Under the pieces are notes generated by a model. The model worked only from the letters and a program-made list of their open reading frames with translations, was not told where the DNA came from and did no database searches. Shown one piece after another: positions 44,225 to 51,099 of a DNA stretch of 64,000 nt (its first letter is position 1; each line of letters opens with the position of its first letter). Made by a program: the position numbers and the translations under genes. Source of the DNA: Streptomyces sp. ISL-96 (GTDB lineage Bacteria > Actinomycetota > Actinomycetes > Streptomycetales > Streptomycetaceae); the NCBI RefSeq assembly GCF_018614035.1, contig NZ_JAGGPA010000036.1, positions 1 to 64,000 of the forward strand. Direction: 5' to 3'.

Positions 44225-44599
44225 ATGTCGGCAGTGAAGATGACACCGCACACGCAGACAGTGCTGCGTGCGCTCCTCGGGAAGGGCGTCGACGGCGTGC
44301 GCCGCTCGTTGGTGCTGGACGAAGGGCTCTACGGGTTGGAGCTGTCCAAGATGTCAGGGCTGCCGAACGGCACCCTCTTCCCGATCTTGGAACGGTTGCG
44401 TCAGGCAGGATGGGTCGAGAGGTACTGGGAGCAGGACGACATCGCCGAGGCTGAGGGGCGCCCCCGGCGGCGCTTCTATCGCATCACCCCGAAGGGTGCT
44501 GACGTTGCTCCTCTCGCCTTGGCGCAAGCAGCTGCTGCAGCACCTGCTGGCTCAGCGTCGAAAATCGGGCGCCCCGGCATGGCAGGAGGGGCCCGATGA
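44225..44599 (+). CDS. PadR-family regulator
   Basis: A 124-residue winged-helix protein. The PadR core reads YGLELSKMSGLPNGTLFPIL, then ERLRQAGWVERYWE and RRRFYRITPKG. It is short, with an Ala-rich tail. Two identical palindromes precede it. It overlaps the next gene by ATGA and is the first of three coupled genes. Codon use is somewhat less GC-biased than in the neighbours, consistent with an accessory origin. Confidence 0.88.
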   Translation: MSAVKMTPHTQTVLRALLGKGVDGVRRSLVLDEGLYGLELSKMSGLPNGTLFPILERLRQAGWVERYWEQDDIAEAEGRPRRRFYRITPKGADVAPLALAQAAAAAPAGSASKIGRPGMAGGAR

Positions 44600-45303
44600 G
44601 TGTGCAGGGGGCTTCTGGAGATGAGTCTTCACCCTTAAAGGAAAACGTCGGCGATTACTCCATGTTCGAGGCGAAGCGGCAGGCACCGACTCCGATGGTG
44701 GGGTTCCTCATCGACGAGGGCGACGATCTGTCGACGGGGGTGACACAGCAGCGCCGGGCTCCGTTGCCGATCAGGGCGAAGCAGCAGCGCCGGGCTCCAG
44801 TGCCGAGCAGGATGAGGCAGCAGGATCCCCCTCCGTGGCCGACCATGGGGCAGCAGGGTCCGGCTTCGATGACGGGGTTCCTCATCGACGAGGGCGACGA
44901 TCTGTCAACGAGGGCGACACAGCAGGGTCCGGCTCCGATAAGGGGGTTCCTCATCGATGAGGACGACGACTCACCGTTCGTAGGGGGTGTTGATCAGGAG
45001 GTCTTCAAAGGGCTGGACACACCGTCAGATGCGGACGACCCTCAGGCCCCCGAGGCATTGCCCGGCATGCTGTCGTCTAACGGCTTGTCGCAGGGGCGCT
45101 CCGACTCCGGCAAGAATGTACTTCGCCTTGTCGCATTGCTTCTCCCGGGAGACGAGCGGTCCGAGTGGCTGGAGGAACAGCGTGGATACCTGGTGGATAT
45201 GTCCAGTCGCCGGGCTCGGTGGGCATGGATTGCAGCGCAGCTCATCGCGATGCCTCGATATGCGTACGCGGTGCGTACGGGCAGTGAGACGGAGCCAGCA
45301 TGA
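44596..45303 (+). CDS. repeat-containing protein with a C-terminal membrane-associated region
   Basis: I do not recognise a named family. The 235-residue product has a low-complexity first half with three copies of GFLIDEGDDLST-like units (third copy GFLIDEDDD) separated by QQ-R/G-x-AP segments. The second half, from about residue 170, reads VLRLVALLLPGDERSEWLEEQRGYL and resembles domains next to permease or anti-sigma-like proteins in actinomycetes. It overlaps PadR upstream and a small membrane protein downstream (ATGA both times), so the three probably act together. AGGAGGGG precedes the start. Confidence 0.72.
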   Translation: MSVQGASGDESSPLKENVGDYSMFEAKRQAPTPMVGFLIDEGDDLSTGVTQQRRAPLPIRAKQQRRAPVPSRMRQQDPPPWPTMGQQGPASMTGFLIDEGDDLSTRATQQGPAPIRGFLIDEDDDSPFVGGVDQEVFKGLDTPSDADDPQAPEALPGMLSSNGLSQGRSDSGKNVLRLVALLLPGDERSEWLEEQRGYLVDMSSRRARWAWIAAQLIAMPRYAYAVRTGSETEPA

Positions 45304-45527
45304 CGACCCAGCCACCTCCACCTCCGTCCGTCCCGAACGCGCCAGGCTCGGAACCTGAAGCGCTGTTGACCCAACGGGCAGTCTTGGTGTTACTCACAGC
45401 TGCATTCATCGGCACGACTGTCGGCGTCCTGACTTTCTTCAGTGCGGTCAACGCCGCCGGCGCTCTGCTCGCCGGACTGACCGGCTTTGGCGTCAGCACC
45501 CTCGGACTGCACAAGCTGATGGGCTGA
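45300..45527 (+). CDS. small two-helix membrane protein
   Basis: A 75-residue protein with a Pro-rich N-terminus and two hydrophobic helices (about residues 26-48 and 51-68). It overlaps the repeat protein by ATGA, making it the third coupled gene of the PadR unit, and is followed by a strong hairpin. No family is recognised; the membrane anchor role is inferred. Confidence 0.72.
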   Translation: MTTQPPPPPSVPNAPGSEPEALLTQRAVLVLLTAAFIGTTVGVLTFFSAVNAAGALLAGLTGFGVSTLGLHKLMG

Positions 45528-45550
45528 GTAGCGGCCTGAGGTGTTTCAGC

Positions 45551-45602
45551 CCGCGTGGACCGGCCCAGCGGCCTTTCAAGGGCGGTGGCCGGTCCACGCG
45601 GG
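45551..45602 (+). terminator. terminator of the PadR operon
   Basis: CCGCGTGGACCGGCC (45551-45565) and GGCCGGTCCACGCGG (45588-45602) form a perfect 15-bp stem with a 22-base loop, 24 bp past the last stop codon. Confidence 0.85.
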
Positions 45603-45811
45603 GCTGCGGCCCGCTCCGTTGCACTTCTGGGCCCCGTGCAGCGGCCTGAACAAACCGGGCCCGGCGCGGGCCCTGATGAAGTAGAGAAATTCTTACCGCG
45701 CAGGTCTGATGACTCCTGGTTGCCCCCAAATCTATACGTCCGCCTGTGTACGGCACTGCTTATGCCTGTTGACAAGTTCCGCCACCGGTGCGGGCCGTAG
45801 GATCGACGCCG

Positions 45812-46453
45812 ATGATTGAAACGATCGTGTTCGACGTCGGCGAGACCCTCACCCGAGATGACCGCTACTGGGGCTCCTGGGCAGACTGGCTTGGCATCCC
45901 CAGGCACACGCTGTCCGCCCTCGTGGGTGCCGTTACAGCCCAGAGCCGTGACAACTCCGACGCCCTCCGCCTCATCAAGCCCGGCATAGACGTGCGCGAG
46001 GCGTACCAGGCCCGCGAAGCAGCAGGCCGCGGTGAGCATCTCGACGAAACGGACCTCTACCCGGACGTGCGTCCCGCCCTAGCAGGGCTCCGCAAGCTCG
46101 GTGTCCGCGTCATCGTCGCCGGGAATCAGACGCCCAAGGCCGGCCAGCTGCTGCGCGCTCTCGACCTGCCCGCAGACCTGGTCGTCACGTCGGGAGAGTG
46201 GGGTGTCTCCAAGCCGGACCCGGCTTTCTTCGCCCGCGTCCTCGAAGCCTCCGGTGCCGCGCCACACGAGACTGTGTACGTCGGCGACCACCCCGTGAAC
46301 GACTTGTGGCCGGCGAAGGCCGCAGGCCTGCGGGTCGCGCACATTCGCCGCGGACCGTGGGGTTACCTGTGGGCCGACGACCCCGAAGTCGTGGCCGCGG
46401 CGGACTGGCGCATCGACACCCTCACCCAACTTGCCTCGATCCTCTCCGACTGA
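45812..46453 (+). CDS. HAD-superfamily hydrolase
   Basis: A 213-residue HAD phosphatase-like protein. Motif I is TIVFDVGETLT, the region with motif III is WGVSKPDPAFFARVL, and motif IV is VYVGDHPVNDLWPAKAAG. The ATG at 45812 places motif I at residues 4-10; there is no strong ribosome site. It stands upstream of an XRE-type regulator in the same direction. The second Asp of motif I (DxD) is replaced by Gly (DVGET), as in many haloacid-dehalogenase-like members, so the substrate class is uncertain. Confidence 0.86.
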   Translation: MIETIVFDVGETLTRDDRYWGSWADWLGIPRHTLSALVGAVTAQSRDNSDALRLIKPGIDVREAYQAREAAGRGEHLDETDLYPDVRPALAGLRKLGVRVIVAGNQTPKAGQLLRALDLPADLVVTSGEWGVSKPDPAFFARVLEASGAAPHETVYVGDHPVNDLWPAKAAGLRVAHIRRGPWGYLWADDPEVVAAADWRIDTLTQLASILSD

Positions 46454-46558
46454 GCGTCAAGAAGGCGGTGTACTGCGGGTATTTGAGCTGCACCGGTTTG
46501 CGTGCCTGCGTGTCACCGTGCGAGTACGGTTTGGAGTGACGCCCCGAACGGAGCCTGT

Positions 46559-47740
46559 ATGCCTGGCGACTCCATGCGCGAGGTAGGGCACCGCATCGCC
46601 ACTGCCCGCCGCGCCCACCGCATGACTCAGGACGACCTCGCCCGCGCCGCGTTCGTATCCCTCAGCATGCTTCGCAAGATCGAGCAAGGCAGCAGGCTTC
46701 CCAGCGACGACACCCTCGATGCCATCGCCGCCGCCCTCGCCATGGACCCCAGCAGGCTCCTCGCCGGGCACAGCCGCACCGACAGCCGAGTCCACGACGC
46801 ACTGCCCGCGCTCTCGGCAGCTATCGCCACCTACGACCTCCCGGACGACGGCCCCACGCGCCCACTCGTCGAACTCCACACCGCGGTCGCCAACGCCGTC
46901 GCCTGGCGCCTCGCCGCACAGTACGTACAGATCGCCCACAACATCCCTGGCCTCCTCGCCGAACTCTCCCGCGCGTACCACGACGCTCCGATCGGCCACC
47001 GCCCCGAACTTGCCGCACTCCTCGTCACGGCGTACCGGTCCGCAGACGCCGTCGCCTACAAGTTCGGGTCCTACGACCTGTCCGCCCGACTCGTCGAACT
47101 CATGCGGTGGGCAGCACCACAGACCGAGAACGCGCTGCTCGAAGCGAGCACCGCCTACGTGCGTTCCGAGACATTCTTTGCCGCCCGCGCTCACGGGCCG
47201 GGCTTGTGTGCTCTCGAGCAGGCAGTGGACGCTGCACCACGCCCCGACACCCCGCAGACCGCTGCGGCGCGCGGGACACTGCATATGCGGGCCGCCGTCA
47301 TCGCAGGCCGCGCCGGGAACGCCGGCGCCGCCGACGTTCACCTCGGCGAGGCCCGGCGATTGGGCGACCTCGTGCCGGAAGGCATCTACGTGGGTACGGC
47401 GTTCGGGCCGTCCTCCGTGCGGATCCACGAGGTATCGGTCGCGGTGAGCCTCGGCAGCGACCATTTACAGCGGGCGCTCGCCATTGCTCGCGAGTGGGCT
47501 CCGCCCCCCAGTCTGCCTTCCGAACGGCGCTCCGGTTTCTACATCGAACTCGCCCGCGCCCAGCTGTGGGCCGGTGCGGCCGACGATTCCTTCGAGTCAC
47601 TGAAAGTGGCGCGCCGCATCGCACCGCAGCACACACGAGAACACCCGTGGGCCCGGGAAGACGCCGCCACCCTGCGCCGCCTCAAGCGGGCGGACGGCGA
47701 GAGCCTGACGAGCTTTGCCGAATGGATCGGCGCGATCTGA
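46559..47740 (+). CDS. XRE-family regulator with helical C-terminal domain
   Basis: A 393-residue regulator typical of Streptomyces. The HTH is at about residues 8-62 (VGHRIATARRAHRMTQDDLA, then SLSMLRKIEQGSRLPSDDTL). The rest is helical and TPR-like. Such proteins often regulate a neighbouring small gene. The ATG at 46559 follows GGAG closely; an ATG five codons later is also possible. It sits between the HAD gene and a set of small coupled genes. Confidence 0.87.
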   Translation: MPGDSMREVGHRIATARRAHRMTQDDLARAAFVSLSMLRKIEQGSRLPSDDTLDAIAAALAMDPSRLLAGHSRTDSRVHDALPALSAAIATYDLPDDGPTRPLVELHTAVANAVAWRLAAQYVQIAHNIPGLLAELSRAYHDAPIGHRPELAALLVTAYRSADAVAYKFGSYDLSARLVELMRWAAPQTENALLEASTAYVRSETFFAARAHGPGLCALEQAVDAAPRPDTPQTAAARGTLHMRAAVIAGRAGNAGAADVHLGEARRLGDLVPEGIYVGTAFGPSSVRIHEVSVAVSLGSDHLQRALAIAREWAPPPSLPSERRSGFYIELARAQLWAGAADDSFESLKVARRIAPQHTREHPWAREDAATLRRLKRADGESLTSFAEWIGAI

Positions 47741-47835
47741 ACACAGTCTGCGGGTGACACAAGGTGTGTCACTTAAGGCCCTTGCCCCGAATCATCATCT
47801 GTCTGTCCGCACCAAAATGGCAGATAGGGCAGCCC

Positions 47836-48288
47836 ATGAATGAGGCAGCGCCACCAATGCGGCGAAATCCGGTCATGAATCCCGCCGCAGTCCGAGAGCT
47901 ACTGCCGTGGCTGCCGCCCACCCACACCATCTGGAGCATTCCGGCGGGTGTGCATTGGGACGCGGTGAGGGCGCCGCGCAGCGTCGGCGCCATCGCCATC
48001 CGTGAGCTTGGCGACGCATGCGGACCTGTGATCTGTGATCCGTGGACGCGCTTCGTCTACGTACTCACCAACACGGGGAGCACCACCAACTGGGACGTGC
48101 GCGAGACCATGGCGTACTGGCCGACGACTTACGTCGAGGTCCCGCCGCTCGGCGCCGAGGAACACCAACTCCACTGGGCGGTCGAACCCACAGGCCCCGG
48201 TCACCTCACCGACGTAGAACTGCTGCGCACCGCGCTGGGTACCGCCGTGGACAGCGCCTTCGGCCCCAGGACGGAGCACGTCGGATGA
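47836..48288 (+). CDS. conserved Streptomyces protein of unknown function
   Basis: A 150-residue protein with the segment VRELLPWLPPTHTIWSIPAGV, then HWDAVRAPRSVGAIAIRELG, and a C-terminal acidic region. I recall similar proteins next to XRE-type regulators in Streptomyces accessory regions, all of unknown function. The ATG at 47836 follows TAGGGC; an ATG at residue 14 would remove a nonconserved lead. It overlaps the next gene by ATGA. Confidence 0.68.
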   Translation: MNEAAPPMRRNPVMNPAAVRELLPWLPPTHTIWSIPAGVHWDAVRAPRSVGAIAIRELGDACGPVICDPWTRFVYVLTNTGSTTNWDVRETMAYWPTTYVEVPPLGAEEHQLHWAVEPTGPGHLTDVELLRTALGTAVDSAFGPRTEHVG

Positions 48289-48476
48289 GCGGCATCACGC
48301 GTATGGCTGCTTCGGGTGCGCTGTCTCGTGCAGTCGCCGCAGAGGCGGACGCCTCCAGACGCGCGTACCGGGCGCTGCTGGACCACTCTGCGGGATGCCC
48401 GGAGTGCAACAAGGCAGCCCCTCGCTGCCCGACCGGTGCCGACCTGCGGAGCCGATGGCGGGAGGTGCGCGGATGA
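48285..48476 (+). CDS. small Cys-rich protein
   Basis: A 63-residue protein starting with the overlapping ATG of the previous gene. A helical N-terminus (AASGALSRAVAAEADASRRAY) is followed by the cluster CPECNKAAPRC, which could bind a metal ion. It overlaps the next gene by ATGA, so the three small genes form one unit. No family is recognised. Confidence 0.65.
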   Translation: MSGITRMAASGALSRAVAAEADASRRAYRALLDHSAGCPECNKAAPRCPTGADLRSRWREVRG

Positions 48477-48721
48477 TCTGCGGCAAGTGCGACCAGACGA
48501 TCCGTGACGGCGAGCAGTACACGACGTACGACATCCCCGCCGCGTCCGGACCCGGCACCACCGTCCACTGGCACGTGGTCTGCCCCGACCGCGCCGGTGC
48601 GCGTGGCCTGACGGGCGGCGTACCTGACGGAGGTGACGGCGTCCGCGTAGCCCTATGGGCGTGTCCTCAAACGCCGGACGGGCTGCATTCGGCCGCACTA
48701 TCCAGCCCCTCCGGCGTTTGA
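48473..48721 (+). CDS. small zinc-ribbon-like protein whose end runs into a repeat
   Basis: An 82-residue product. The start MICGKCDQTIRDGEQYTTYD has a CxxC motif and later HWHVVCPDR adds Cys/His, as in small zinc-binding proteins. The last 25 residues are encoded by the dispersed hairpin element at 48661-48722, whose stop codon ends the gene. The original gene was therefore probably shorter. Confidence 0.6.
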   Translation: MICGKCDQTIRDGEQYTTYDIPAASGPGTTVHWHVVCPDRAGARGLTGGVPDGGDGVRVALWACPQTPDGLHSAALSSPSGV

Positions 48722-48722
48722 G
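48661..48722. repeat. dispersed intergenic element with terminator hairpin
   Basis: CTCAAACGCCGG (48666-48677) and CCGGCGTTTGAG (48711-48722) are perfect inverted arms. The left part matches 52724-52747 at 23 of 24 positions. It acts as terminator between two converging genes. Confidence 0.75.
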
Positions 48723-48733
48723 CCCTCGCAGGG

Positions 48734-49939
48734 CTACGCCGCCGGCGCCGACTCCTCTCCGTACCCTCTGTCCTCGCCCGCCGACGCGCCGCGCGGAAGC
48801 TTCGGTGGGGTGTAGGAGGGGAGGGGCTTCAGCAGGGGGTCCGGGCGGACCGCGCCCAGCAGGGGGTTCGCCGCGATCGGGGAGACCTTGACGCGGGTGC
48901 CGGGGCGCGGGGCCTGGATGACCTGGCCCTTGCCGAGGTAGATCGCCACGTGCGTCGCCTTGGGGAAGTAGATCACCAGGTCGCCGGGGCGCAGCTGCCG
49001 CAACGGCACCTTCGGCAGCTGCCGCCACTGCTCCTGGCTCGTCCGGGGGATCTCGCGCCCCGCATGCGCCCACGCCTGCGACGTGAGCCCCGAGCAGTCG
49101 AAGGACCCCGGCCCCTCCGCTCCCCACACGTACGGCTTCCCGATCTGCCGTACGGCGTACTCCAGCGCCCGGCCGCCCAGCCGCGACGGCGCCCGTGTGG
49201 CGGCCGAGCCAGGGCTGCCGAGTGCGCCCGAGGCGAGCAGGTCGCGCTGCGCCACGCCGGTGTTCCGCTCCTCCAGCCGCGCCAGGTCGGCGAGCTGTTC
49301 CTCGGTCAGCGAGGCCAGCAGCTCCTCGACCTCCCCGAGCCGCGCCCGTACCGCGTCGCGCTGCTTCTTCTGCTTTCTGGCGAGCGTCTGCTGCTTGTCG
49401 AGCGCGTACCGCGCCCTGGTCGCCAGCTCGTCCGCCCGGCGTTCGCCGCTCTCCAGCCGCGCGATCGTCGCCGCCCGGTCGTCGGCCGCCCGCCGGAGTA
49501 CGTGGCCCTGGTCCAGCGCGTGCTGCGGGTCCTTCGCCAGCAGCAGCCGCAAGTACGGGGAGAGGTCGCTGCGGCCCTGGTACTGCTCGCGGGCCAGCCG
49601 GCCCGCCGCGCCCCGGCTCTCGGCGAGCGCGATCCGGGCCCTGGACAGGCCCTTGGTCACCTTCTTGACCTCGCGCAGCTGCTTCTTGACGGACTCCTCC
49701 GTCGCCTTGTACGTCTCACTGGCCTCTTCGGCCCGCTGATACAGCCTCTGGAGCTCCGTCAGCAGCTCCGCGACTGTCGCCTCCCCGGCCGCCGGCGCGG
49801 GCGCGGGGAGCGGCGGGGAGGGAGGCCGGGGCACGGGAGCGGACGGTACCGCCGCGGTGACTGGGGCCGGTAGTGCCGTGAGCACCGTGGCGGCGGCCAG
49901 CGCCACCGTACAGACGGACTGGGCGAGTCTGCCTGACAC
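48734..49939 (-). CDS. secreted NlpC/P60 endopeptidase with coiled coil
   Basis: A 401-residue peptidoglycan endopeptidase (RipA-like). A signal peptide (about residues 1-30) and a Pro-rich linker precede a long coiled coil (about 60-240), and the NlpC/P60 domain covers about 260-375. The catalytic Cys is in GSFDCSGLTSQ and the His in KATHVAIYLGKG. The GTG at 49939 follows GGAGGTGATGAC. The 5' leader carries a probable ydaO-class c-di-AMP riboswitch and a hairpin that hides this ribosome site. The gene lies downstream of a lipoprotein gene on the same strand. Confidence 0.92.
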   Translation of the reverse strand: MSGRLAQSVCTVALAAATVLTALPAPVTAAVPSAPVPRPPSPPLPAPAPAAGEATVAELLTELQRLYQRAEEASETYKATEESVKKQLREVKKVTKGLSRARIALAESRGAAGRLAREQYQGRSDLSPYLRLLLAKDPQHALDQGHVLRRAADDRAATIARLESGERRADELATRARYALDKQQTLARKQKKQRDAVRARLGEVEELLASLTEEQLADLARLEERNTGVAQRDLLASGALGSPGSAATRAPSRLGGRALEYAVRQIGKPYVWGAEGPGSFDCSGLTSQAWAHAGREIPRTSQEQWRQLPKVPLRQLRPGDLVIYFPKATHVAIYLGKGQVIQAPRPGTRVKVSPIAANPLLGAVRPDPLLKPLPSYTPPKLPRGASAGEDRGYGEESAPAA

Positions 49940-49940
49940 G

Positions 49941-49989
49941 TCATCACCTCCGGTTCGCGGCCGGGCGCTCCGGCCCTTAGGTGATGATG
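49941..49989 (-). promoter_or_regulatory. ribosome-site-sequestering hairpin
   Basis: The ribosome site of the NlpC/P60 gene (transcript AGGTGATGA, at 49941-49949) is complementary to an upstream CATCATCACCT (49979-49989): nine paired bases, with a GC-rich inner hairpin between. It looks like the expression platform of the riboswitch next to it, acting on translation. Confidence 0.7.
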
Positions 49990-49998
49990 TGCGGCGAT

Positions 49999-50098
49999 GC
50001 CGAGGCCGCGAGCGGGTCACTGGGCGGGTTGGGCCAACGCCGTCACCCTTCGAGGGGCAATCCGCGATGCCGGCGGCGTGGCTCCCGCGTGCCTCAGC
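49999..50098 (-). ncRNA. candidate ydaO-class c-di-AMP riboswitch
   Basis: In the leader of the NlpC/P60 gene, transcript GCUGAGGC (50091-50098) can close with GCCUCGGC (49999-50006), delimiting a 100-nt element. Inside, in order, are GCGGGAGCCA, a hairpin before AAGGGUGACGG, CCAACCCG and CAGUGACCCGCUCGCGG. This follows the order of conserved ydaO blocks (GGGGGACCCA, GGGGUGAAU, CGAAUCCG, CAGCUAACCUCGUAAGC). This class is known to control cell-wall hydrolase genes in actinomycetes. The 5' strand of P1 overlaps the end of the upstream gene. Confidence 0.65.
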
Positions 50099-50846
50099 CG
50101 AGCTTGGCCAGCTGCGCGTCGATGGCGGCCTTCGGCTGCTCCGTCTTGCCCGCGAGGCTGATCGCGAAGAAGGACACCAGCGCATTGCCCTTGCGTACTG
50201 TCACCAGCTGGGACGTGCCGACTGCGCCGTCCTGCTCGGTCGTCACCGTGAAGGCGACCGCCTCGTCACCACCGGCGTAGGTGCCCGGGGCGAGCTTGGT
50301 CACCTTCGTCTTGTCCGAGCCGGCGGTCATGGTGAAGCCGCCGGCGCAGGCCTCACCCGCGGTGCGCAGCGCGGCGAGCGCCTCCTGGGCGCCCTTGCCC
50401 TCGTACGAGCCCACCCCGTCCGACATGAGCACCGTCTTGCCCAAAGCGGCCAGACCGGCCTCCGCCTTCTCCTCGGTCGTAGCGTCCTTGGCCGGCTTCT
50501 CGGGCAGGGTGGAGATCTTGCGCGACGTGGTCGCGGCGGGCGAGCCCACGGGCTTGAGCATCATCGCGTCGACGAGCGGCTTGCACTCGGCCTTGTCGCT
50601 GGTGGCGGTCTTCGCCAGGGCGACCTCCGCCTTCGAGGGCTCGGTGACCTTGTGGTTCTTCAGGTCACCCTCCGCCAGGACGAGCTTGTCCAGCTCGGCC
50701 TGCGACAGTGCCTTCGTGGCCTTGCCCGGGGCCTTGTCGTCGGGGGCGGCATCAGCGGACTTGTCGGCCCCGCAGGCGCTGAGGAGCAGGGCCATCGAGA
50801 TCGCGGAGGCGGCTACGGCGGTACGGCGGACAGTGGTGCGGCGCAT
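50094..50846 (-). CDS. putative secreted lipoprotein
   Basis: A 250-residue lipoprotein: signal sequence with lipobox LLSAC near residue 25, then a Lys/Ala/Asp-rich exported domain with two later cysteines. No enzymatic motif or named family is recognised. The ATG at 50846 follows GAGGAA. Its last codons overlap the first strand of the riboswitch that precedes the NlpC/P60 gene, so upstream transcription would run into it. Confidence 0.82.
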   Translation of the reverse strand: MRRTTVRRTAVAASAISMALLLSACGADKSADAAPDDKAPGKATKALSQAELDKLVLAEGDLKNHKVTEPSKAEVALAKTATSDKAECKPLVDAMMLKPVGSPAATTSRKISTLPEKPAKDATTEEKAEAGLAALGKTVLMSDGVGSYEGKGAQEALAALRTAGEACAGGFTMTAGSDKTKVTKLAPGTYAGGDEAVAFTVTTEQDGAVGTSQLVTVRKGNALVSFFAISLAGKTEQPKAAIDAQLAKLG

Positions 50847-51099
50847 GAGACAGCATTCCTCTGGTTCGGTCAGCTCGGTCAGCTCTGTCAGCTTGTTGAG
50901 CGGCGGTGAACAACCTTTCCCCCGCGCGGGGTTCACCCGTCCCGGTGACACGCGGAGTCTGTTGTGACCAGTGAATCTACGGCCTGCGCCGCCCCGGTGA
51001 TCAACGAATTTCAACCGTCCGCGCGATCGTGACGCCTGCGCAATCCCAGAGGTATTCAATCGAGACGCGTTCCCGTACAACCCTCAACCCTTCAACGCT

